Shown piece by piece: positions 32,330 through 39,998 of a DNA stretch of 39,998 nucleotides. The DNA comes from an uncultured Chloroflexota bacterium (GTDB taxonomy: Bacteria; Chloroflexota; Anaerolineae; Anaerolineales; Anaerolineaceae): assembly GCA_902774215.1 (NCBI GenBank), contig CACYHU010000059.1, positions 1-39,998 of the forward strand. Reading direction: 5' to 3'. Made by a program: the position numbers and the translations under genes. Each line of letters begins with the position of its first letter. Position 1 is the stretch's first letter. A model generated the notes under the pieces. It was given only the letters and a program-made list of their open reading frames with translations. It was not told where the DNA came from and did no database searches.

Positions 32330-33172
32330 TCAGTTGTTGTCCAGACCCAGAGTCTTGGCATATTCAACGTATTCATTTCTCCATTCGATATACTGTCCGG
32401 ATTCAAGAATGTCATCGATGACACCGTTGATCACTTCCATCAGAGATTCAGTCCCGTCCAGCGGGCAGGCGATGACAGTACCTTCTTCCTCTTCCTTTAC
32501 ATCAAATTTGAAGCTCGTTGTCGAGAGTCCGCCATTGGCTTCCGCATACAGCTTGCCGGAAGAAATCGCTGTGATGCAGACATCAGCTTTGTTTTCGGAA
32601 ACAGCCAGATAAGCATCTGTCATGTTCGCGACCAGCTTGAAGTTCTTGGCGTTGTTGCAATACTTGTTATAGAGTCCTTCCTGATAAGACCCTGACTGGG
32701 TGATCACCGTCGCGTTGGCAAGATCCTCAATGGAAGTATATTTGTCAACATCCTCTTCCCGGACGAGGAAACCGTAGCCATCATCCTCACTGTCTTCCGA
32801 GTAATAATACCCTTTGGAAAGGCGCATGGCCATGGCACGCTGTTCATTATAAGCAATCGCTGAAATCGCCATATCACACTTTCCGGAAGCAGTACCGGCC
32901 AGCACTGCGGAGAAATCCAGCGGGTTCAGCTTCAGTTCCACACCGATCGTATCTGCGATCAGTTTCGCGAGTTCAATATCTGAACCGACATATTGTTCAT
33001 CTCCGGTTTTGTTCGGATCAATAAATTCATTCGGCGCCCAATAGGGTTCAGTGCAGAATTCAATATAACCTTTTTCCTTGATCTGTTCCAGACGGTCAGC
33101 TTTGGCCAACGCAGGAACAACAACAGTCAGCATAACAACAGCAGCAATAAGGATGGATAACAGTTTTTTCAT
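32330..33172 (-). CDS. Polar amino-acid ABC transporter substrate-binding protein (operon 2)
   Basis: The 280-residue family 3 binding protein has a signal peptide (MKKLLSILIAAVVMLTVVVP, cleavage near ALA) and no lipobox cysteine. Recognisable stretches are GYIEFCTEPYWAPNEF, GSDIELAKLIADTIGVE and the AISAIAYNEQRA segment of the ligand cleft. An unusual acidic, Asp/Glu-rich loop (YYYSEDSEDDGYGFLVREED) lies near residues 123-142. GAGAGGTG precedes the ATG. First gene of the operon, under a promoter with a palindromic operator. The ligand is unknown; the linked amidohydrolase suggests an acylated amino acid or small peptide. Confidence 0.94.
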   Translation of the reverse strand: MKKLLSILIAAVVMLTVVVPALAKADRLEQIKEKGYIEFCTEPYWAPNEFIDPNKTGDEQYVGSDIELAKLIADTIGVELKLNPLDFSAVLAGTASGKCDMAISAIAYNEQRAMAMRLSKGYYYSEDSEDDGYGFLVREEDVDKYTSIEDLANATVITQSGSYQEGLYNKYCNNAKNFKLVANMTDAYLAVSENKADVCITAISSGKLYAEANGGLSTTSFKFDVKEEEEGTVIACPLDGTESLMEVINGVIDDILESGQYIEWRNEYVEYAKTLGLDNN

Positions 33173-33194
33173 AATAACACCTCTCTTTTTTTTG

Positions 33195-33208
33195 TATCTT
33201 CAGATACT
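33195..33208 (-). promoter_or_regulatory. 14-bp palindrome in the leader of operon 2
   Basis: GTATCTGAAGATAC is a perfect palindrome between the -10 box and the ribosome binding site. It could be a second operator or a small hairpin. The rest of 33173-33472 holds the promoter, the 16-bp operator and an 8-bp inverted repeat (GTGATCAG/CTGATCAC, 33380-33412) upstream of the YczE-like gene. Confidence 0.4.
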
Positions 33209-33228
33209 TTATTTTCTGAACTGCTTTC

Positions 33229-33256
33229 ATTATATCACTTTATCATGATAAAGCAA
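33229..33256 (-). promoter_or_regulatory. Promoter of amino-acid ABC operon 2 with embedded palindromic operator
   Basis: On the minus strand TTGCTT (33251-33256), a 16-bp spacer and a perfect TATAAT (33229-33234). The palindrome CTTTATCATGATAAAG (33238-33253) fills the spacer and covers part of the -35, the classical position for a repressor. The regulator is not identified. Confidence 0.75.
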
Positions 33257-33472
33257 TAAAGTAATAAAATTTGTGACATTCAATTTTTTACCTGTTTTCA
33301 CGATTATCTGCGCCGTGTTTTCATATCGGCAATTAAGGGATTATAATTTCAGCGTTTATCCGGCAGGAACAAGCCGCAAGTGATCAGATATTTATGCGCG
33401 TCACCTGATCACATGACTCAGCCTTCAACGATCCCGGATATTATTATTTCGAATAAAGAGTAACTGAAGCAT

Positions 33473-34162
33473 ATGATATCTGTAAATGAACTGAGAGAAA
33501 ACAGAAGTGTCCGGGCGATTCTTCTAAACGTTCTGCTCGCTGCCGTGAGTCTGTTTGTGAACGGATTCGGGATCTATCTGACAATTCAGGCAAACATCGG
33601 AGCAGCACCGTATGATGTGCTGAATCTGGGGCTTTCAAAATCATTGCACATTCTTTACGGGACAGCCTCAATTGCCGTGTCACTGACAATTCTTCTGATC
33701 GATATCCTGCTGAAAGAGCCTATCGGCCTGGCGATGTTTATCGATGCCGTTGTAGTGGGAAAAGCGGTTGACTTTTTCAACTGGCTGCACCCCGTACCGA
33801 AAGCCGGATCACTCCTCTCCGCCATTCCGATGATGCTCATCGGGCTGGTTATCATTGCCTATACACAATATACATATATGCTTGCATCCCTTGGATGCGG
33901 TCCAAGAGACACGCTGCTGGTCGGACTTGCAAAACGCACAAAACGGCTCCCCATCGGTGCTGTCAGTATCCTGATCCAAAGTACTTGCACATTAGTCGGC
34001 TGGCTGCTGGGCGGACCGGTTGGCATCGGCACGCTGATCTGCGCATTTTGTGCGGGTCCCATCATGCAGATGGCTTTCCAATCCGTTCATTTTGATGCGA
34101 CTCACGTACGTCACCAGCGTCTGTGGGATTCATACAAGGTTTTTTCCGGTTCCAAAATATAA
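33473..34162 (+). CDS. YczE/YitT-type integral membrane protein
   Basis: The 229 residues contain five or six hydrophobic helices and the glycine-rich motifs of the YczE family: GAAPYDVLNLGLS (about 43-55), GCGPRDTLLVGL (about 141-152) and GGPVGIGTLICAF (about 180-192). The two DVL/DTLLVGL half-motifs indicate an internal repeat. Molecular function is not established; transport or peptide antibiotic-related roles have been suggested for relatives. The ribosome binding site is weak. It stands alone on the plus strand between ABC operon 2 and the defence-like operon. Confidence 0.8.
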   Translation: MISVNELRENRSVRAILLNVLLAAVSLFVNGFGIYLTIQANIGAAPYDVLNLGLSKSLHILYGTASIAVSLTILLIDILLKEPIGLAMFIDAVVVGKAVDFFNWLHPVPKAGSLLSAIPMMLIGLVIIAYTQYTYMLASLGCGPRDTLLVGLAKRTKRLPIGAVSILIQSTCTLVGWLLGGPVGIGTLICAFCAGPIMQMAFQSVHFDATHVRHQRLWDSYKVFSGSKI

Positions 34163-34229
34163 AGTTTCATCAAAGTCCTGCTGCCGCCTGCAGATGTAAG
34201 ATGAACTGAAAACCTGCCTCACTGTATTT

Positions 34230-34235
34230 TATAAT
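34230..34235 (+). promoter_or_regulatory. Likely -10 box of the TerB-BrxD-helicase operon
   Basis: A perfect TATAAT, 68 nt before the first start codon, with no convincing -35 at 16-18 bp. It is the only good -10 in the 140-nt gap. Confidence 0.4.
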
Positions 34236-34303
34236 ACAAGAGCAGAAGATATTTTTATGATTATTCTCTGCGGAAATAATTTGTTTAGAATTGGATATGT
34301 CTG

Positions 34304-36175
34304 ATGTATCTGTCTGAACTGACTTCATATGCCGAAGAAAAATTCAATATCCGGGAACAGTTCAAATGGGCTGATTTTCCATCCTTTTCTGTATTGGCAG
34401 AGCCATACACCGGCAAATGGACCGCTCTTTTGATGAGGCTGCATGATCAGGAAAGCGGAGCGGAAATCAGCCGCTGTGATATTAAATGCGGGATCCAAAC
34501 CCTCTCCGAGATCCATGCGCCGTATCTTTCGGAACCTTTCCGGATGAAGGGTGACAAATGGCTGGGCGTAACTTTTGATGAACGGACAGAACCCGATGTT
34601 GTATTCCGGCTCTTCGACCGGGCAGTCTTTGCCGCAGAGCAGCAGGGACACACGCTGATCCTTGATGAAGTGCCGGCACAAAAATCGGAAACCTATCAGG
34701 AAACGACACTGCCTGCCCCGGGGTCCTGCGGCAGAAATCATCAGGATCAGGATATTCCGGAAAAAATCCGTCAAATGATGAAGCTTTATAAATATGGCGA
34801 TAATTCATTCCGTCAGAAATGCAAAAACTTCCTGCAGCAGGGACACTTCATGGCAGACTATGAAGATAACGCGCCCTGGAACGGCCATTTTTTGCATTAC
34901 TTTCCAACCTACCATGATCTGAACACACAGCAGCTCCGGGGCTACTTCACCTGGCGCACGAATTTGAGAAAAGGGATTTGGCAGCCTGTTCCGGATTCAC
35001 TGGCTTATATCTATATATATGAACTGCTCAACGGCATCGGCACAGCCTCTCCTGAGGACAGTCTGGAAAAGCTGCAGGCTTTTGAAAGGAGCTATCTTGA
35101 CTCCGGCATCGGCGGTCCGGAAATTCGCAAAAACCTGCGCCGCTGGATGTTCGAATTCTCTGTTATTAACAGGATCCCCGCTGAAACCGTCAGGAATCTT
35201 GCAGACCCGGACCAGCTTCGCAAAGATGAAGCACTGATCATACTCAAAGATCCGCGGGAACATTCAGATGAAGAAATTTTCTCTGCACTGTGTGCTTTTG
35301 CCGGGGAGAAACTTGCTCTGTCACCGGTTATCACAAAGAATGAAACAAAAGGCATCCATCTGTTTGCTGAAGTCTGGCGCTATGGATCACAGTTCTTTTA
35401 CCAGGACAACAAAAACCTCTTCACTTCCTGTTTTGGGACCCGGAATACCTATCACTGGTACCCGCTCGCGAACGCCGTCTATTTCCATCGGGAAAATGAA
35501 TTGACGGATATGGTTTATGATCTGGATCCTGTCAGGCGTTATGAATGCCGCGGCGGCATATGGATGGAGAAAAAGTATGAAAATATTTTCTTTGAGAAAA
35601 AGCGCTTTCAAGCCTTGATCCATGAAGCTGACAGAATGCTGCGCCTTTATCTGAAAACCGGTCACCCGCTGAAAGAAAAACCCGAGGAAAACTGGAGCAC
35701 GCCTTTTGTTCACGCGGTTATCGAAATCGATAAAAAGGCAGAGCTTGAAGCTGCAAAACCAAAGATAACCATCGATCTTTCCGGATTGGACCGGATCCGC
35801 CGGGATGCACTTCACACACGTGACAGTCTGCTGACAGAAGAGGAAATGGATAACTCAGAGGAGAAGGTGCTATCCATCCCTTCGATGCCGGATCCGGCAG
35901 ACCGGAAAGCTGAAAATGCTGAAACCATTCAGGAATCCATAAATATTTCCCTTGATCCGATGCAAATCCGCATCCTTCAGGCGCTTGTAAAAGACGGAAA
36001 TGCGGATCAGCTTATAAACGAAAACCATCTGATTCCTTCTGTCGTCACGGATGCCATCAACGAAGCATTATTTGATGAGATTGGAGACAGTGTTCTGGAG
36101 TATAACGGCAGCATAATAAGCATAGTGGAAGATTACAAAGAGGATATAATAAATATGCTCGGAGGAAACAATTGA
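34304..36175 (+). CDS. TerB_N/TerB_C domain protein with an MmcQ/YjbR-like N-terminus
   Basis: The 623-residue protein is cytoplasmic. Residues about 1-125 resemble the MmcQ/YjbR fold (FKWADFPSFSVL, then HAPYLSEPFRMKGDKWLGVTF). Residues about 165-430 match TerB_N: QLRGYFTWRTNLRKG (210-224) and YIYIYELLNGIG (235-246) are characteristic, followed by an aromatic-rich region (SQFFYQDN, YHWYPLANAVYF). Residues about 500-620 look like TerB_C (LDPMQIRILQAL, then VVTDAINEALFDEIGDSVLE). No TerB four-helix domain proper is evident between them. TerB_N/TerB_C proteins accompany DNA-processing and stress systems. The stop shares one base with the start of the next gene, so the three genes form one translational unit. 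Confidence 0.82.
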   Translation: MYLSELTSYAEEKFNIREQFKWADFPSFSVLAEPYTGKWTALLMRLHDQESGAEISRCDIKCGIQTLSEIHAPYLSEPFRMKGDKWLGVTFDERTEPDVVFRLFDRAVFAAEQQGHTLILDEVPAQKSETYQETTLPAPGSCGRNHQDQDIPEKIRQMMKLYKYGDNSFRQKCKNFLQQGHFMADYEDNAPWNGHFLHYFPTYHDLNTQQLRGYFTWRTNLRKGIWQPVPDSLAYIYIYELLNGIGTASPEDSLEKLQAFERSYLDSGIGGPEIRKNLRRWMFEFSVINRIPAETVRNLADPDQLRKDEALIILKDPREHSDEEIFSALCAFAGEKLALSPVITKNETKGIHLFAEVWRYGSQFFYQDNKNLFTSCFGTRNTYHWYPLANAVYFHRENELTDMVYDLDPVRRYECRGGIWMEKKYENIFFEKKRFQALIHEADRMLRLYLKTGHPLKEKPEENWSTPFVHAVIEIDKKAELEAAKPKITIDLSGLDRIRRDALHTRDSLLTEEEMDNSEEKVLSIPSMPDPADRKAENAETIQESINISLDPMQIRILQALVKDGNADQLINENHLIPSVVTDAINEALFDEIGDSVLEYNGSIISIVEDYKEDIINMLGGNN

Positions 36176-37506
36176 TGGATGAAGGAAATATTAAAGTACC
36201 CAGAAGGATCGCGCAGACCGTTATCAATTCACTGAAAGGCGGCGTTGTACCTCGTATCGGGCTGCCTTATATCACTGTCGGGCGGAAAAATGAGATCGAA
36301 GCGCTCCTGCACGATGTAGACATCATCTCCGAGGGAGGAGCTTCCTTCCGCTTTATCGTCGGACGCTACGGCTCGGGGAAAAGTTTCCTTATCCAAACGC
36401 TCCGCAACTATGTCATGGAACGGGGCTTTATCGTTGCTGATGCGGATCTGTCTCCCGAACGCCGTCTGCAGGGCACAAAGGGACAGGGACTGGCGACTTA
36501 CCGTGAACTGATCGGGAATCTTTCCACAAAAACAAAACCTGAGGGCGGTGCTTTGACATTGGTGCTGGACCGCTGGATCAATAACGTTCAGTCTGAAGCC
36601 GCACAGGAAACGGGACTCACTCCGGGTGATCCTCTGCTTACACAGGCAGTTGACAAAAAAATATGGGCGGTGACATCCACTGTCAGTGAACTGGTACATG
36701 GTTTTGAATTCGGCAGACTCCTTTCTGCCTATTATCACGCTTATGCGGAGGGCAATGACGACCTGAAAATGAAAGTTCTGCGCTGGTTCCGCGGAGAATA
36801 CGGCACAAAACGCGAAGCCAGGGAAGAACTTGGCGTCAATATCATCATCAGCGATGAAGACTGGTATGACTATCTGAAGCTTTTTGCAGTATTCTTCCGT
36901 CTGGCGGGATATACCGGAATGATGATCATGATCGATGAACTCGTCAACATATATAAGATTCCGAACACGATCACCCGCCAGTATAACTATGAAAAAATGC
37001 TGACCATGTATAACGACACCCTGCAGGGAAAGGCGAAATACATCGGCATCATCATGGGTGCCACACCGCAGGCAATCGAAGACAAACGGCGCGGTGTTTA
37101 CAGCTATGAAGCATTGCGTTCACGGCTTGCTGAAGGCAAATTCTCCCGTCCCGCTGCACGCGATCTACTGGCACCGGTGATCCGTCTGGAGCCTCTTACA
37201 GCTGAAGAAATGCTCGTCCTGTGCGAAAAGCTGACCGCAATTCATGCAGGTCTGTATAATTACACACCAAATCTCAGCACAGAAGATCTGGCAGATTTTA
37301 TCAAAATTGAATACGGACGCATCGGTGCGGATCAGAATATCACACCGCGGGAAGTGATCCGTGATTTCATTGAACTGCTGGATCTGCTTTATCAGAACCC
37401 GGATATGCATGTCCGGGAAATCCTGAATTCAGATGAATTTTCCTATGCGAAATCCGAAGCGGTTTCGGATAATGTCACAGAAGACTTTGCGGAATTCTCC
37501 ATATGA
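36175..37506 (+). CDS. brxD: BrxD-like P-loop ATPase (DUF2791 family)
   Basis: The ATG at 36175 lies in TGATG and has GGAGG 9 nt upstream; an in-frame TTG one codon earlier is less likely. The 443 residues show Walker A GRYGSGKS (63-70), Walker B MIMIDE (250-255) and a C-terminal helical part. Opening VPRRIAQTVINSLKGGVVPRI-type sequence, IGLPYITVGR and the RQYNYEKMLTMYNDTLQG block are typical of DUF2791/BrxD, an AAA-like ATPase known from BREX type 2. It probably forms an oligomer that works with the adjacent helicase. It overlaps that gene by 4 nt (ATGA). No brxX/pglX methylase, pglZ or pglW gene is near. Confidence 0.88.
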   Translation: MDEGNIKVPRRIAQTVINSLKGGVVPRIGLPYITVGRKNEIEALLHDVDIISEGGASFRFIVGRYGSGKSFLIQTLRNYVMERGFIVADADLSPERRLQGTKGQGLATYRELIGNLSTKTKPEGGALTLVLDRWINNVQSEAAQETGLTPGDPLLTQAVDKKIWAVTSTVSELVHGFEFGRLLSAYYHAYAEGNDDLKMKVLRWFRGEYGTKREAREELGVNIIISDEDWYDYLKLFAVFFRLAGYTGMMIMIDELVNIYKIPNTITRQYNYEKMLTMYNDTLQGKAKYIGIIMGATPQAIEDKRRGVYSYEALRSRLAEGKFSRPAARDLLAPVIRLEPLTAEEMLVLCEKLTAIHAGLYNYTPNLSTEDLADFIKIEYGRIGADQNITPREVIRDFIELLDLLYQNPDMHVREILNSDEFSYAKSEAVSDNVTEDFAEFSI

Positions 37507-39728
37507 ATGTCTTCGACCGCTATGCTCCCTTTATACAAGATTGGATCTATCGCTCCGGCTGGCAAACACTGCGCTCCGTTCAAAACGCAGCCGGTGACGC
37601 AATTTTCAACACAGATGAAAACGTTCTGCTGACTGCCTCCACCGCATCCGGAAAAACAGAAGCGGCTTTTTTCCCGATTCTGACACTTCTGGATGAAGAT
37701 CCATCCCGCAGTGTCGGAGTTTTATATATCGCTCCGCTGAAAGCACTGATTAACGACCAGTTCGGACGGCTCAATGAACTCTGTGAAGAAGCCGGTATTG
37801 CGGTTTCCCGCTGGCACGGAGATGTACCGCAGACACAAAAGCGCAGACTGCTGCGAAAACCTTCCGGAATTCTGCAGATCACACCGGAATCCCTTGAATC
37901 ATTGATGATCAATAAACATATGGAGATTCCGTCGCTTTTCGGTGATCTGCGCTTCATCGTTATCGATGAGGTCCATTCTCTCCTTCGCGGAGACCGCGGC
38001 ATGCAGACATTCTGCCTGATTGAAAGGCTCTGCAGGCTTGCAGGATGCAATCCCCGCCGGATCGGGCTTTCCGCTACGATCGGGGACCCGCAGGCAGCAG
38101 GTGCTTTTCTGTCCGCAGGCAGCGGGCGTGGGACTGTCATTCCCCGTTTTGAAAGCGGAAAGGAAGCCTGGAGACTTTCGATGGAGCATTTCTTCAATTC
38201 CGATCCTCAGGCTGATGAGGGGAAAGAAGATTTACCGGAAACACCTGTTTTGGAAGCTCCTTCCGATACCGCACCAAAAGCTGCAGACCCGGGGATCGGT
38301 TATATCTTTGAACACACCCGCGGCAGAAAATGCCTTGTTTTCACCAATTCACGCGAAGAATGTGAATCGGTTTGTCAAAGTCTGCGGCAATACTGTGAAG
38401 TCAATCACGAACAGGAACGCTTTCTTATCCATCATGGAAATCTTTCCGCTTCCTACAGGGAAAGCGCGGAAGAAGAGATGAAGGACGATGACTCGTTCAT
38501 GTCTGTTTGTGCCACCGCAACACTGGAATTAGGCATAGACATCGGCAGACTGGAGCGGGCATTCCAGATCGATGCCCCTTTCACAGTTTCAGGATTTCTT
38601 CAGCGCATGGGACGAACCGGGCGCCGCGGTGCTCCCTCCGAGATGTGGTTTGTCATGCGGGAGGAACATCCGGAAGCCCGGGCTATGCTCCCTGAAATGA
38701 TCCCATGGCACCTGATCCAGGGGATCGCGCTTGTGCAGCTTTATATTGAAGAACGGTTTGTTGAACCCCCGCGCACCGAACGACTTCCATACAGTTTGCT
38801 CTACCATCAAACCATGAGCACGCTTGCTTCTTCCGGAGAGATGACTGCAGGTGAACTTGCCTCACGAGTCCTGCCGCTTTCATGCTTCCATCGAATTACA
38901 AAGGATGATTTCCGGGCTCTCCTGAGACATCTGCTGGAAATCGACCACATCAGCAAAACCGAAAACAACGGACTGATCGTCGGACTTGCCGGAGAACGGG
39001 TGGTCAACAGCTATAAATTCTATGCCGTCTTTCAGGAAAATATTGAATATTCCGTCCGCTCAGGCTCGGAGGAACTCGGTACCATCGTCAAACCGCCTCC
39101 CGCCGGGGACAAGATCGCCATCGCCGGCAGAGTCTGGGTAGTTGAAGAGGTGGATCACAAAAAACGGGTGGTCTACTGCAGCCTCGTAAAGGGCAATATT
39201 CCTGCTTATTTCGGTGATGTAGCCGGTGACATCCACACCCGCATTCTCGAACGCATGCGCGGTGTATTGAACGAAACAAAGACATATCCCTACCTGATGC
39301 GCCACGCGGTCTGCCGCCTTCAGGACGCCCGGGACAGCTTCCGGATGTCCGGTATGTCTGAACGTCCGCTCATTCATCTGGGCGGTAATATGTGGGCACT
39401 CTTTCCGTGGCTGGGCAGCTATGCTTTCCTCGCACTGGAGCGCTTTCTGAAGATCCGCTGCGGAGAGCGTCTCGGACTGAAGGGGATGAATCCATCCCGT
39501 CCTTACTACCTTCAGTTCACGATGAAGACAGGCGGGGAGGATTTTTATAAAATCACAGCGGAAGAAGCAGCGAAGGATTTCGATCCATTGGAACTGGTTT
39601 ATCCGAAAGAAGTTCCGGTCTTCGAAAAATATGACGAATATGTCCCGGACGAGCTGATCCGCAAAGGCTTCGCACTCGGTGTACTGGATATAGAAGAGAT
39701 GAAAAAACGGGTCATCTCCTGGTCCTGA
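37503..39728 (+). CDS. brxHI: BrxHI/Lhr-like DEAD/DEAH-box helicase
   Basis: The 741-residue SF2 helicase has all core motifs: Q-like start, Walker A TASTASGKT (44-52), APLKAL (77-82), TPES (127-130), DEVH (155-158), SATIGD (190-195), VFTNSREECE (279-288) and QRMGRTGRRG (367-376). The region after about 390 carries an Lhr-type winged-helix and a C-terminal domain (WVVEEVDHKKRVVYC). It is most like the Lhr-like helicase BrxHI of BREX type 2, and its pairing with the BrxD-like gene supports that. A role in unwinding or translocating on foreign DNA is inferred. A weak ribosome binding site and ATGA overlap indicate translational coupling. There is no clear terminator before the IS element at 39829. 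Confidence 0.9.
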   Translation: MNVFDRYAPFIQDWIYRSGWQTLRSVQNAAGDAIFNTDENVLLTASTASGKTEAAFFPILTLLDEDPSRSVGVLYIAPLKALINDQFGRLNELCEEAGIAVSRWHGDVPQTQKRRLLRKPSGILQITPESLESLMINKHMEIPSLFGDLRFIVIDEVHSLLRGDRGMQTFCLIERLCRLAGCNPRRIGLSATIGDPQAAGAFLSAGSGRGTVIPRFESGKEAWRLSMEHFFNSDPQADEGKEDLPETPVLEAPSDTAPKAADPGIGYIFEHTRGRKCLVFTNSREECESVCQSLRQYCEVNHEQERFLIHHGNLSASYRESAEEEMKDDDSFMSVCATATLELGIDIGRLERAFQIDAPFTVSGFLQRMGRTGRRGAPSEMWFVMREEHPEARAMLPEMIPWHLIQGIALVQLYIEERFVEPPRTERLPYSLLYHQTMSTLASSGEMTAGELASRVLPLSCFHRITKDDFRALLRHLLEIDHISKTENNGLIVGLAGERVVNSYKFYAVFQENIEYSVRSGSEELGTIVKPPPAGDKIAIAGRVWVVEEVDHKKRVVYCSLVKGNIPAYFGDVAGDIHTRILERMRGVLNETKTYPYLMRHAVCRLQDARDSFRMSGMSERPLIHLGGNMWALFPWLGSYAFLALERFLKIRCGERLGLKGMNPSRPYYLQFTMKTGGEDFYKITAEEAAKDFDPLELVYPKEVPVFEKYDEYVPDELIRKGFALGVLDIEEMKKRVISWS

Positions 39729-39810
39729 CTTTTCCGATAAAAACCGGATAAAACACGGGGCAGGATGCAAATACGGGAAAACCGGTCTGTCTTTATACAA
39801 TAAAAAAAAA

Positions 39811-39828
39811 GGGCTGTCGCACATGATA
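39811..39828 (+). repeat. Possible fragment of repeat family B cut by the IS element
   Basis: After an A-run, GGGCTGTCGCACAT matches the first 15 nt of the 370-nt repeats (GGGGTTGTCGCACAT at 7540), which are also preceded by A-rich sequence in copy 1. The match stops at the presumed IS end. The shared stretch is short, so chance cannot be excluded. Confidence 0.4.
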
Positions 39829-39998
39829 TGTACCCAGAATCCTGGACACATTGAATTATAGCAAAAGTTTAGCACATGGATGCCATCCGATACTTTGAGG
39901 GTGGCATCCAGTTTGTTTTAGACTGAATGCGTTCATTGTTGTAGTAATAAATATAACTCGCTATTGCTCCAGAGAACGCCTCAAACGAATTGTAATCT
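39829..39998 (-). mobile_element. IS3-family insertion sequence, right end (partial)
   Basis: The transposase C-terminus is followed by about 40 nt ending in TGTACCCAGAATCCTGGACA (39829-39848), which has the TG terminus and length expected of an IS3-family terminal inverted repeat. The rest of the element lies beyond the window, so the opposite end and target duplication cannot be checked. Confidence 0.7.
39869..39997 (-). CDS. IS3-family transposase (orfB, integrase core), C-terminal fragment
   Basis: Only the last 42 codons are in the window, ending at a TAA (39869-39871). The residues YIYYYNNERIQSKTNWMPP followed by SKYR are the characteristic closing segment of IS3-family (IS150/IS3 group) DDE transposases. 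The frame is open to the window edge. Whether the full gene is intact cannot be seen. Confidence 0.9.
   Translation of the reverse strand, partial: DYNSFEAFSGAIASYIYYYNNERIQSKTNWMPPSKYRMASMC

Noticed and set aside
34304-39728. Complete BREX or DISARM system
   Set aside because: No methylase, PglZ, PglW or nuclease gene is present in the window; only the BrxD-like and BrxHI-like components are seen, together with a TerB-type protein.
39060-39875. Minus-strand frame of 271 codons at the end of the helicase gene
   Set aside because: Antisense to the helicase; its first codons only overlap the IS end by chance and it lacks any family motif.

Overview
The window looks like part of a chromosome from an anaerobic, low-to-moderate GC Bacillota (Clostridia-type) bacterium, possibly a gut or rumen lineage. 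The evidence is strong AGGAGG-type ribosome binding sites, KtrAB potassium uptake, an RsbU/SpoIIE-type phosphatase, flavodoxins, a MerR regulator with a GyrI-like domain, and polar amino-acid and oligopeptide ABC transporters. The taxonomic placement is inference from gene content. No rRNA, tRNA, CRISPR array or prophage was seen.

Layout. 1-2.4 kb: a membrane-anchored PP2C phosphatase, apparently split over two frames, and a CBM9-like secreted protein. 2.5-7.4 kb: two flavodoxin-fold proteins, a GNAT acetyltransferase, a PlsC-like acyltransferase carrying a zinc ribbon, and DNA polymerase IV. 7.5-12.9 kb: a 370-nt non-coding repeat, a damaged MerR gene behind a 19-bp-spacer promoter, a secreted DUF1254/DUF1214 protein and an M13 peptidase. 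13.4-19.2 kb: an oppBCDF operon flanked by direct copies of a second structured repeat. 19.2-22.7 kb: a small membrane protein, an XRE regulator, the second copy of the 370-nt repeat, and ktrAB. 22.7-25.9 kb: a polar amino-acid ABC operon ending in a DapF-like epimerase. 26-28.5 kb: two secreted, internally duplicated lipocalin-like proteins, one interrupted by an in-frame TAG. 28.5-33.2 kb: upp, then a second amino-acid ABC operon with an M20 amidohydrolase. 33.5-34.2 kb: a YczE-like membrane protein. 34.3-39.7 kb: a tightly coupled three-gene operon (TerB_N/TerB_C protein, BrxD-like ATPase, BrxHI/Lhr-like helicase), probably a BREX-related defence or DNA-processing module. The window ends inside an IS3-family transposase.

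The most unusual items are these. (1) OppC carries a complete seven-repeat RCC1-like beta-propeller in its first extracellular loop, and OppF of the same operon carries a roughly 190-residue coiled coil inside its nucleotide-binding domain; no oppA lies next to the operon. (2) The TerB-BrxD-BrxHI trio stands alone. (3) Two families of intergenic structured repeats are present, one with compensatory base changes between copies. (4) An in-frame amber codon separates a signal peptide from its secreted domain. Both amino-acid transporter operons start from a promoter overlapped by a perfect palindrome and have a stem-loop between the binding-protein gene and the permease gene.
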